Positions 27,373 to 36,200 of a stretch of 64,000 bases of DNA are shown in pieces. The DNA comes from Pseudohongiella acticola (GTDB taxonomy: Bacteria; Pseudomonadota; Gammaproteobacteria; Pseudomonadales; Pseudohongiellaceae): positions 992,001-1,056,000 of the forward strand of contig NZ_MASR01000001.1 of NCBI RefSeq assembly GCF_001758195.1, in the 5' to 3' direction. A program made the translations under genes and the position numbers. Under the pieces are notes generated by a model. The model was given only the letters and a program-made list of their open reading frames with translations. It searched no databases and was not told the DNA's origin. How positions within the stretch are numbered: the first letter of the stretch is position 1; the number at the start of each line of letters is the position of its first letter.

Positions 27373-28779
27373 TCAGTTCTGCCCGTGATCCACGGTCACC
27401 GGATCCAGATAACTGTCATCGTCCAGACCCAGCTTGCGCATGGCGACACCACTCAGGCAGGTGTTCATCATGTAGTTGGCATTCATCGCACTGACATAGC
27501 TCAGGTCCAGCATCGGTGCCAGGTCCATGATTTCGAATCCTGCAATCTGCGTCTCTGCACATAACCTACGCAATAAAGGTGCCAGCTCTCGAATTGTCAG
27601 GCCGCCAGCAGCCGCCCGGCCAGCGGCACGCAATTGCGCTGGATCAATGACACTGACATCAAGCGAAATATAGACGCGATCAGTAGCAGACTTGGCCTCG
27701 TCGATAATGCGCGCTGCCACAGCATCCCAGCCATGGCGCTCCACTTCGGCCATGGTGTGGTATCTAACGCCCTGTTCGCGCAACCACTGAAATGCTGCCG
27801 GCGTTGCCTGCGAACCACGCAGCCCAACCTGAATCACATTGCCACCTTCCACCACGCGCTCCGTGATCAGGCGATAGACAGCATCACGATCAGACAGAAA
27901 ATGTGCACGCGTGGGCTCGGCGTTATAATTTGCACCAAAATGAATCACGGTCAGCGCTTCGTCTGCCTCATTGTCTTGCACTGCTTTAACTGTCGGATAC
28001 ATCAAGGAATGATCGCCGCCAACAATGAAGGGGATGGCACCGGCCTCAGCAATTTCCATGATGCGCTGGTAGACATGCTCCATGCCCCGATGCACACTCA
28101 TGCGGTCGACCGCAACATCCCCATAGTCAACAACATTCAGTGTCGCCAGCGGATCTACCATGGAGTAAACGTCGCGCTCGCCCAGAATATGCATACTGCG
28201 AATCGCCTCTGGCGCATTGCGGGCGTCACGGGCACCACTGCTCATACTTTGTGGTATGCCTACAATTGCCACCTCAACATCGCCGGCGATGAGATCGGCC
28301 TGATCGATGGCGACCAGAGCACCGGCAAAGGTTGGAATGCCGCCCCACTGGTGAACATAACGATGCACACTGAAAGGGCCGGGCTCACGCAGGTATTCAT
28401 TGAGCGCTTGCGGCCGCACCACCTTGAAGCCGTTAAAGCTGCTGGCTTCCGGGTTCAATGGAATCTGCGCCATGTCGACACCGGGGCGAAAGGCCATCGC
28501 TTCAACCGCCATCATCATGTCGGCGACAAACTGTTCTATCTGCCCCGGGTTTCTTCGCTCCAGCTCCTGGTTCAGCTTTTGTCGCGTCGGGATAACACGC
28601 AAGGGCTGAAATCCACGGAGAAAATCAATCTGCTCGTCGCTCAGACCACTCAGTTTGCTCATGATTTGTGGCGGTATGTCAGCCTCGGCCTGCTGTGCAA
28701 AACTGCTGGTGGGTGCTGCGACGAACAGCATCCAAAGCGTCATTACGGCCAACAGCCGACAGGGTAGTGTCCGCATCAT
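27373..28779 (-). CDS. Exported ureohydrolase pseudoenzyme, type A copy 1
   Basis: This 468-residue arginase/agmatinase-family protein has a signal peptide ending TSSFAQQ and a family-wide N-terminal extension of about 120 residues. The ureohydrolase fold is clear (IVGGDHSLMYP with His256; GGLTIREL). Of the six standard metal ligands, four are replaced: the DAHxD motif reads GANYN (Gly282, Asn284, Asn286), and the DVD motif reads DVS (Asp374 kept, Ser376). It is therefore predicted unable to form the dinuclear centre. It is coupled by ATGA to the intact type B gene upstream and has a GAGGAG site. A structural or regulatory partner role is inferred. Confidence 0.85.
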   Translation of the reverse strand: MMRTLPCRLLAVMTLWMLFVAAPTSSFAQQAEADIPPQIMSKLSGLSDEQIDFLRGFQPLRVIPTRQKLNQELERRNPGQIEQFVADMMMAVEAMAFRPGVDMAQIPLNPEASSFNGFKVVRPQALNEYLREPGPFSVHRYVHQWGGIPTFAGALVAIDQADLIAGDVEVAIVGIPQSMSSGARDARNAPEAIRSMHILGERDVYSMVDPLATLNVVDYGDVAVDRMSVHRGMEHVYQRIMEIAEAGAIPFIVGGDHSLMYPTVKAVQDNEADEALTVIHFGANYNAEPTRAHFLSDRDAVYRLITERVVEGGNVIQVGLRGSQATPAAFQWLREQGVRYHTMAEVERHGWDAVAARIIDEAKSATDRVYISLDVSVIDPAQLRAAGRAAAGGLTIRELAPLLRRLCAETQIAGFEIMDLAPMLDLSYVSAMNANYMMNTCLSGVAMRKLGLDDDSYLDPVTVDHGQN

Positions 28780-30203
28780 TGTGGATTCTCCTCAACGTAG
28801 TTGTCCTGCGCATGATCAATGGTTACCGGGTTCAGATAATCGATGTCATGCCCCAACTTTCGCATCGCAACACCCACCAGGCAGGCTTTGATGATGGCGG
28901 CACTGTGCAACGCTGTTGTATACCCCGGATCCAGTGCCGGCGCTATTTCGACAATATCGAAACCTATCAGCTCTTGCTGGGCGCAGAGTTTACGCACAAT
29001 CGGGATTGCTTCGCGCGGTGTCAGACCGCCGGAAACCGGCGTACCGGTGCCGACAATATAGGAAGGATCGAGCACATCGACATCGAAGGAGATATGCAGT
29101 TTGCGCCCATCACGTTTGGCTTCATCAAGCACTCGCTGCATGACATAGTCCCAACCATAACGCTCGACCTCGGCCATTGAGTGGTATTTGAAGCCTTGCT
29201 CCTGCATCCAGCGATAGCCACTTTCGCTGGGCCCGCCAGAGCGCAGCCCGACCTGTATGTAGTCGCTGCCGGTGATGTGGTTATCCCGCATCAGACGGTA
29301 AATCGGCTGCCCGTGTGAGATGTGATGAGGGCTGTCGCCCATTCCCACGTCATGATGTGCATCAAAGTGAATAACACTGACATTGCCTTTGCCGTAGACA
29401 TCCACCAGCCCCGCCACATTGGGGTATTCCAGTGAATGGTCGCCGCCGACTATCAAGGGTATGGCACCGGTTTCGGCAATTTCCCGCACCACTTCCCGAA
29501 CATGCTGCATGCTGCGTTCAGTGCTGTCGTTGTCAATGGCGATATCACCATAATCGACAATATTCAATTCACGACTGGGGCTGATCTGGGTGTATTGATC
29601 GTTACCCGCCATACCACCGGTGGTACGCATTACCAGAGGGCCATAACCGGCGTCGCGCCAGCCTGAGCCCATGTTCAAGGGCGCGCCTACAATGGCCACT
29701 TCGACCTCCCCGGCAATCAGGTCTTCAGGAGTCAGCGCCACCGGTGCGCCGGCAAACGTTGGGATACCCCGGGCCAGACTGACGGGTCCCGGCTCGCGCT
29801 CCGGGTCAAAGCTTCTGGGTCGGCGCACCATCCAGGCATTAAAATCCGGCGATTCGGTATTCAGTGGCAACCACGCCATGTCACGACCCTGCACAAAGCC
29901 GGTCTGGTCTTCTACCCACATCATGGCATCAACATAGGCAACGACCTGTTCAGCCGAGCGCTTCTCCAGCGCGGCAATCAGATCTTCCGTGGTAGACGCG
30001 TATCGGCGAGTCTTGCTGCTGTCTTTCAGGTACGCGAGCTGCACGTCAGTCAGCACCGACAACTTAGCGTCCAGTGATGCGGGAAACTCGACAACTGCTG
30101 TTCTCTCTTCCGCGTCGTCTTGCTGCGCCAATGCGGCTGACATGGCAGTGCTGATAGCCACCACCAGAGCAATGACGCCGAACATTTTTGTACTATTCTT
30201 CAT
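28776..30203 (-). CDS. Exported arginase/agmatinase-family ureohydrolase, type B copy 1
   Basis: The start ATG 30203 is chosen because AGGA precedes it at good spacing and a signal peptide ending SAALAQ follows; an upstream TTG-initiated frame to 30242 is less likely. The 475-residue product has all six metal ligands of the family: His256 (GGDHS), Asp281, His283 and Asp285 (DAHHD), Asp374 and Asp376 (SFDVDVLDP). Such enzymes cleave guanidino groups to urea plus an amine; candidates are agmatine, arginine, guanidinobutyrate or guanidine. It is far longer than cytosolic agmatinases (about 300 residues) because of the N-terminal region. The metal could be manganese or nickel. Confidence 0.92.
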   Translation of the reverse strand: MKNSTKMFGVIALVVAISTAMSAALAQQDDAEERTAVVEFPASLDAKLSVLTDVQLAYLKDSSKTRRYASTTEDLIAALEKRSAEQVVAYVDAMMWVEDQTGFVQGRDMAWLPLNTESPDFNAWMVRRPRSFDPEREPGPVSLARGIPTFAGAPVALTPEDLIAGEVEVAIVGAPLNMGSGWRDAGYGPLVMRTTGGMAGNDQYTQISPSRELNIVDYGDIAIDNDSTERSMQHVREVVREIAETGAIPLIVGGDHSLEYPNVAGLVDVYGKGNVSVIHFDAHHDVGMGDSPHHISHGQPIYRLMRDNHITGSDYIQVGLRSGGPSESGYRWMQEQGFKYHSMAEVERYGWDYVMQRVLDEAKRDGRKLHISFDVDVLDPSYIVGTGTPVSGGLTPREAIPIVRKLCAQQELIGFDIVEIAPALDPGYTTALHSAAIIKACLVGVAMRKLGHDIDYLNPVTIDHAQDNYVEENPQ

Positions 30204-30238
30204 ACCGGATTCCTGTTGCCAAGTCGTAAAAGCAGCCA

Positions 30239-31636
30239 TCAATTCTGACCATGGTCCACCGTCGTGGGATCAAGGTAGTTCTCGTCGGTGATCCCCTGCT
30301 TACGCATGGCAATACCCGTCAGACAGGCGTTGAGCATGTAATTCGCGTTCATGGCACTGACGTAACTCAGATCCAGCATGGGCGCAAAGTCCATTAGCTC
30401 AAGGCCGGCAACGTCATTCTCAGCGCACAGACGTCTGAGCAGCGGTGTGATTTCCCGGATGGTCAGACCACCGGGCACTGCCCGGCCTGCGGCGGTCAGC
30501 TCGGTCGGATCAAGCACACTGACATCGAGAGAGATATACAGTGGATTACGCGCATCCTCTGCTTCCTCCAGAACAGCCGCCATGACTTCCTGCCAACCGT
30601 TCACTTCTACGGATGCCATGGTGTGATACCTGACCTCGTTGTCGCGCAGCCATTCGAATGACGCCTTGTTTGCCTGCGATCCACGCAGGCCTACCTGTAT
30701 CAGGTTTTCACCTTCTATGACGCCTTCTGACACCAGGCGGTAAACCGCATCGCGGTCTGAAATCGTGTGCGCGCGGGTAGGCTCGGCATTGTAATTGGCA
30801 CCAAAATGCACCACCGTCAGCGACTGCTCCGCATCGGACATCTGCACCGCTTTCACATTGGGGTACATCAGGGAGTGGTCCCCACCAATCAGAAAAGGCA
30901 CCGCACCGGTATTGGCTATCTCCAGTACCATGTCGTAGACATGATCCAGCCCGCGCTCCAGGCTCATCCTGTCGACCGAGATGTCGCCATAGTCAACGAT
31001 ATTAAGGACAGCGCCGGGGTCAACCATGGCATAAACATCCAGATTGCCGGCCACATGCATTGCCCGCAACACGTTGGGTGCATTGCGGCCGTCACGACTA
31101 CCGCTGCTCATGCTTTGCGGAATACCGGCAATCGCTACCTCCACATTGCCCGCGACCAGGTCTTCGGGGGTGACCGCAACAGGTGCACCGGCGAAAGTAG
31201 GGATACCTGCCCATTGATTGATATAACGATGCACATTGACGGGTCCCGGATCACGCAGGCGCTCCTTCAGGATCTCCGGCTGCACAACTTTAAAACTGTT
31301 GAACCGGCTGGCTTCAGGGTTCAGCGGTATTTCTGCCATGTCGATGCCGGGCCGATAAGCATGTGCTTCGACTGCATCGATCATGTCACTGACGTACTGC
31401 TGAACTTGCTCAGGCGTTCGACGCTCAAGATCCTGGTACAGCTTCTCCCGCGTCGCAATCACGCGCATCGGTTGTTCTGTGCCCAGAAAAGCAACCTGCT
31501 CTTCTGTTAACAATTCAAATTTGGCTCTGATATCAGCGGGAATACGAGCCTGGGCTAATGCCATTGCGGAATAGGCAGACACAAGCACACTCAGGGCCAG
31601 CGCCGACATAAGGTGACATCCAGTCCTGTGTATCAT
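30239..31636 (-). CDS. Exported ureohydrolase pseudoenzyme, type A copy 2
   Basis: This 465-residue protein is a close paralogue of the 27373-28779 product. The signal peptide ends SAMALAQ. The ureohydrolase scaffold is retained (GGDHSLMYP with His254; GGLTIREITP), but the same four metal ligands are lost: Gly279, Asn281 and Asn283 in HFGANYN, and Ser373 in SLDVSVLDP. Identical losses in two copies indicate that the degenerate form is old and maintained, not random decay. The ATG overlaps the stop of the upstream type B gene (ATGA at 31633-31636), consistent with stoichiometric production of a pair. Confidence 0.85.
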   Translation of the reverse strand: MIHRTGCHLMSALALSVLVSAYSAMALAQARIPADIRAKFELLTEEQVAFLGTEQPMRVIATREKLYQDLERRTPEQVQQYVSDMIDAVEAHAYRPGIDMAEIPLNPEASRFNSFKVVQPEILKERLRDPGPVNVHRYINQWAGIPTFAGAPVAVTPEDLVAGNVEVAIAGIPQSMSSGSRDGRNAPNVLRAMHVAGNLDVYAMVDPGAVLNIVDYGDISVDRMSLERGLDHVYDMVLEIANTGAVPFLIGGDHSLMYPNVKAVQMSDAEQSLTVVHFGANYNAEPTRAHTISDRDAVYRLVSEGVIEGENLIQVGLRGSQANKASFEWLRDNEVRYHTMASVEVNGWQEVMAAVLEEAEDARNPLYISLDVSVLDPTELTAAGRAVPGGLTIREITPLLRRLCAENDVAGLELMDFAPMLDLSYVSAMNANYMLNACLTGIAMRKQGITDENYLDPTTVDHGQN

Positions 31637-33099
31637 GGCGCATTCTCCTCGTTGTTCTGCTCGTGGTTCTGAACGTGATAGTCGTCCTGTGCGTGATCAA
31701 TGGTGATCGGGTTCAGGTAGTCCGGATCAAAACCCAGCTTGCGCATGGAAACGCCAATCAGACAGGCCTGCACGATCGCGGCGCTGTGCAGGTTGGTGAC
31801 ATAGGTCGGATCTATTTCTGGCGCAATCTCAACAATGTCGAAACCGACAACCTCCTGCTGTGCACATAACTTGCGAATGATGGGAATGGCTTCGCGCGGT
31901 GTCAGTCCGCCGGAAACCGGCGTACCCGTGCCAGCGATATACGAAGGGTCCAGCACATCAACGTCGAAGGAGATGTGCAGCTTGCGGCCATCGGCCTTGG
32001 CTTCGCTGAGTATTCTTTCCAGCACATAATCCCAGCCATAGCGTTCAACCTCAGCCATGGAATGATATTTGAACCCCTGTTCACGCATCCATTTGTAGCC
32101 ACTTTCACTGGGACTGCCAGAGCGCAGACCGACCTGGATGTAGTCACCGCCTTTTATGTGGCCATCTGCCAACAGGCGATAGATAGGCTGACCGTGATCG
32201 ATAAAGTGGGCGCGGTCTCGACCTACGTCGTAATGAGCATCAAAGTGAATCACACTGAGATTGTCTTCGCCGTAAACATCGACCAATGCTGCGACGTTGG
32301 GATATTCCAACGAATGATCACCGCCCACAATAAACGGTACGGCGCCGGTTTCTGCAATCTCCCGTACAATCTCACGCACGTGCTGCATGCTGCGCTCGGT
32401 GCTGTCCTGATCAATGGCTATGTCGCCGTAGTCGACAATATTCAGCTCGCGGCTGGGGCTGATCTGGGTGTACTGGTCGTTACCACCGACCCGACCAATC
32501 AGTCGCAGAGCCAACGGACCGTGTTGAGCACCACGCCAGCCAGAGCCCATGTTCAGGGGGGCACCAACGATGGCGACATCAACGTCGCCGGCAATCAGAT
32601 CTTCAGGCGTCAGTGCGATGGGTGCGCCAGCAAAGGTTGGAATACCACTACGACCACCATAACGGGACAGGTCGATAGGCCCCGGCTCGCGATCGGGATC
32701 AAAACTACGCGGTCGGCGTACGGCATAGGCATTAAAGTCCGGGCTATCCGTATTCAGCGGGATATGATCAAGGTCCACGCCTTCCTGAAACGCTTGCTGC
32801 TCTGTCACCCAGATCATGGCATCAACATAGGCGCGCACCTCAGGCGCTGTGCGTTTTTCAAGCGCTTCAATCAACAACTCTGGAGTACTGGCAAACCGGC
32901 GCGTGGGACCGGTGCTTAAAAACTCCATTTCAGCTTCGGTGAGCGTGGACAGTTTTTCGTCCAGCGAGCTCGGGAATTCGATAGGTTCACGTTCTTCTTC
33001 GTCATCATCCTGTGCCAGCAGTGGTATCGACAGGGTGTACATAAGCAACCCGATTGCTGCCAGGGTTATACGAGATATGCATGTCTGTGTTGTTTTCAT
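31633..33099 (-). CDS. Exported arginase/agmatinase-family ureohydrolase, type B copy 2
   Basis: This 488-residue protein is the first of the four ureohydrolases in the direction of transcription, with AAGGA upstream of ATG 33099. A signal peptide ending SIPLLAQ is followed by a very acidic mature start, DDDEEEREP. Metal ligands are complete: His262, Asp287, His289, Asp291, Asp379 and Asp381. The substrate-specificity region GTGTPVSGGLTPREA is typical of agmatinase-like enzymes. The C-terminus carries a polar Asn/Gln/Glu-rich tail. It is predicted to be the catalytic partner of the type A protein that follows it. Confidence 0.92.
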   Translation of the reverse strand: MKTTQTCISRITLAAIGLLMYTLSIPLLAQDDDEEEREPIEFPSSLDEKLSTLTEAEMEFLSTGPTRRFASTPELLIEALEKRTAPEVRAYVDAMIWVTEQQAFQEGVDLDHIPLNTDSPDFNAYAVRRPRSFDPDREPGPIDLSRYGGRSGIPTFAGAPIALTPEDLIAGDVDVAIVGAPLNMGSGWRGAQHGPLALRLIGRVGGNDQYTQISPSRELNIVDYGDIAIDQDSTERSMQHVREIVREIAETGAVPFIVGGDHSLEYPNVAALVDVYGEDNLSVIHFDAHYDVGRDRAHFIDHGQPIYRLLADGHIKGGDYIQVGLRSGSPSESGYKWMREQGFKYHSMAEVERYGWDYVLERILSEAKADGRKLHISFDVDVLDPSYIAGTGTPVSGGLTPREAIPIIRKLCAQQEVVGFDIVEIAPEIDPTYVTNLHSAAIVQACLIGVSMRKLGFDPDYLNPITIDHAQDDYHVQNHEQNNEENAP

Positions 33100-33134
33100 G
33101 CGAGGTCCTTTGAATTACTGCAGAAGGTGGCGAG

Positions 33135-33182
33135 GCCTTGTCTGTCATCTCCCCATAAAACCAGGGCGATGACAGACAAGGC
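33135..33182. promoter_or_regulatory. Strong hairpin between TonB receptor and ureohydrolase genes
   Basis: Two perfect 15-bp arms, GCCTTGTCTGTCATC (33135-33149) and GATGACAGACAAGGC (33168-33182), enclose an 18-nt loop. There is no T-run after it on the minus strand, so it is unlikely to be a simple intrinsic terminator. In the transcript it would lie about 35 nt upstream of the first ureohydrolase start and could partly terminate or stabilise ends produced by processing. Confidence 0.6.
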
Positions 33183-33249
33183 GACGCACTTACTACTCCA
33201 CTGGTTTACTCAACCAAATTTCCTGAATTATCCGGCCTGTGACTTTGCA

Positions 33250-36200
33250 TCACAGGGCCACATTGATACCCAGATAGTAAGCTCGGCCAACCGGGCTGAC
33301 CGGATAACTACGCTCAGTGGCGAAGGGCTTTTCATCGGTCAGGTTGCTGACACCGCCATAGATCCGTACGGTAGAGCTGTAGTCCCAGTTGCCTGACAAG
33401 TTGTGAGAAAAGAACTCATCCGTAAAGATGCCAGGACCATAGTTCTGAACTGCGGTTTCGATGGGACCGGTCAGCGCCATTTCACTCAGGTACTGGGATC
33501 GCAGAGAAACACTGAACGGACCGGTGGCAACACTGAAGTTCAATTGCCCTGCCCACTCTGGACGATTCATTTCCATCAGATCATCGTCGACCACCGCTTC
33601 TTCACCCGGGTTTGACGGTTCAATGAACTCCAGTTCAAGCTGCTTCGTTACTGCGCCACCCAGACCTATCTGATAATCGCCGATATTAAAACCGTAGTTA
33701 ACATTGAGGTCGACACCCGTTGCCTTGGCTTCACCGAAGTTAAGCTGTACCTGACGCAGGAAAGTAAAACCGCCTGACTGCGCGGACGTTGGTTCGCGGT
33801 TACGATCCAGCAGTTCACAGAACGGGTTGTCCAGTGAAGGTGAGTCGTAACAACTGGTGGCAATGTTCTGCGCCGATATTTCCGAGATGGCGTCTTCGAT
33901 CACGATATCCCAGTAATCCAGGCTGACTGTCAACCCTTCGATGAAACGCGGCTGCACAACAACACCAAAGGTCTTGGTAATTGCCTCTTCCGGCTCAAGG
34001 TCGGGGTTACCACCAATAACACCTGGGAAACCAGCTGATAGCGGATCCACAAATATGTAGTTGCCGCTGGCGTCAAAGATATTCTCGTTCGGGACATTTT
34101 TTGACTGAAGGTCTGCAACACAGTTGTTCTGACGCGTTGTTGGATTTGGAGCGCTGCTCAGCTGCGAAACATCACAAGGGTCATTCGGGCGGAAGTTTTG
34201 ACCCTGCTCCGGGGAAAACAGTTCGAACAGGTTTGGCACTCGAACCGCTTTACTGTAATTGGCGCGGAAACGAATATCCTGAACCGGCGCCCAAAGACCA
34301 CCCACTTTAAAGGTATCACTTTCACCGAAGGTTGAATAATCCGCCCGACGGAAAGCACCGTCCAATGTCAGCGTTTCGATCAGGGGCAGGTTACTGAGCA
34401 ATGGGATTTCAAACTCACCAAAGATGTCCCACACGTCGTAGCTCGCGCTGGTGCTCAATGCGCGGTTGCCGGGCGAACCACCAAGACTCTGGGCATTGCT
34501 TACGTCACCGATCCAGTCGCCCGCCTCAAACGCAACGCCATCAACAGTCACACCACTGACCGGCAGGACGCCCTGGTCATAGCTGTCATACTCTTGTGCA
34601 CTGGTCTCTTCACGCCACTCACCGCCAAAAGCAAAGGAAACCGGGCCGGCAGGCAAGGTAAAGAACTCACTGCTATTACCGCTGACAAAGCCGCTGATAA
34701 CAGATTGCTCAATTTCTTCCTTAACGGTGCGTGTGTAAGTGAAGAAGTCGATGGACTCCTGACTGATTGATCCCTTACCACCAAAAAGGTTGGCGGGCTG
34801 GCACTGACCATCACCTGGCTGGAAGCTGAAGAATGATGATAATGCACCACCGCCCAGATAGGCAGGGAAGTTGAACGGGGTCGTTCTCGGGTAGGCCGTT
34901 GCGCTAAGATCGGAACGACATACAGGCTGGCCAGTCGCCGGATCGGTGGTGACGTCAATTGCCGCAAAAAAACGATCGGTAATCGGCGTGAACGGTGATT
35001 TGTAATGACGATTGAATTTACCGTAGTTGGCTGCCACTTCGTAGTCCAGGCCCCATTGATCAAGGCTGCCACGCAAACCGCCAACGAAACGAACGGTGGT
35101 GCGACGGTTGACGGATTCGTTGTCACCCCAGTCATCAGAGTCGCGGTTGATGTACAAACCGCCAGGACCGACAAAACCTACACCAGGATTATTGGCAAAC
35201 GAGGCCAACTGACTTGGCAGGAAGGGGTTATCAGGTGCAGCATACAACAGGTCGGTAGCCTGATTGCCGCCGCCACCAAACACTACTTCGTGATACACAT
35301 ACTTGGTTTCCGCAAACAACTCCATTGTCGGCGACAGCTCATAACGACCATTGAGGTTGATCGAGTATTTGTCGTCTTGCGGTATGACAAATGGCCGGTT
35401 CGGAGCAATATAGCTTTGCGCCGCACCAAACTGGTTGAAGTTACCCGTGACCAGACCGTCCTCATAAGAAACCAGCTCCCCAGCTTCATTTATGACCCAG
35501 CAGCCACCAACTGCGCCGTACGATCCTGCGCCATCCAGACTGGAATTGTAACCGGTAAAGCTGTCCAGACAGTCGGAGGTGCCATTACCATTAAGGTCAG
35601 GCTCCTGCCCCAACGGTACCGAGGTACCAAAGTCGCCCAGCGCGACAACGCCGTAGGGTGAGGTAATGTTAAAAGTTCTGCCGGGCAAAAGCGCGCGTGG
35701 ACTTGACGTTGAGGGTCGGTCAAACAATGCCTGCTCTGCGGCGGTCAGCGTAGGTGCGGTACCGAATTCGTTCTGATAATTGCTGGCAAAGGTAGCGGCA
35801 CTTGGAATTCGCAGGCCGTAGGGAAACAGGCCGGTGTTGTTGAAATTGTAATATTGCGCAAGGTTAGGCGTGTTAGCCGCGGTAATATCGCCCTGCTGGA
35901 AGCGAAACGCCGGGTTTACATCACCTGTGGCCCGTCCGTCATTGGCAAGAAAACTACGATCTCCCGCTCGCAGACCATCGCTGGAGTCATGCTGTAACGA
36001 CACGGTAAAGTTACCGCGATTGTCATCAAAATTCTGACCAATCAATGCACGCAGGCTCAGCGTATTGGCATCGCCTTCACCCGATATACCCGTGCGAAAA
36101 TCAATATCTACACCTTCGTAATCGTCGCGCAACACAAAATTGACAACACCCGTGACCGCATCAGCACCATAAACTGCCGAAGCACCACCAGTGAGCACTT

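Noticed and set aside
27634-28767. 377-codon plus-strand open frame antisense to a ureohydrolase gene
   Set aside because: It is the mirror of a well-supported minus-strand gene; its translation is rich in His/Cys/Arg and resembles no family, and it has no ribosome-binding site.
31975-32919. 314-codon plus-strand open frame within the type B ureohydrolase gene
   Set aside because: Shadow of the minus-strand coding sequence, with low-complexity composition and no recognisable motif.
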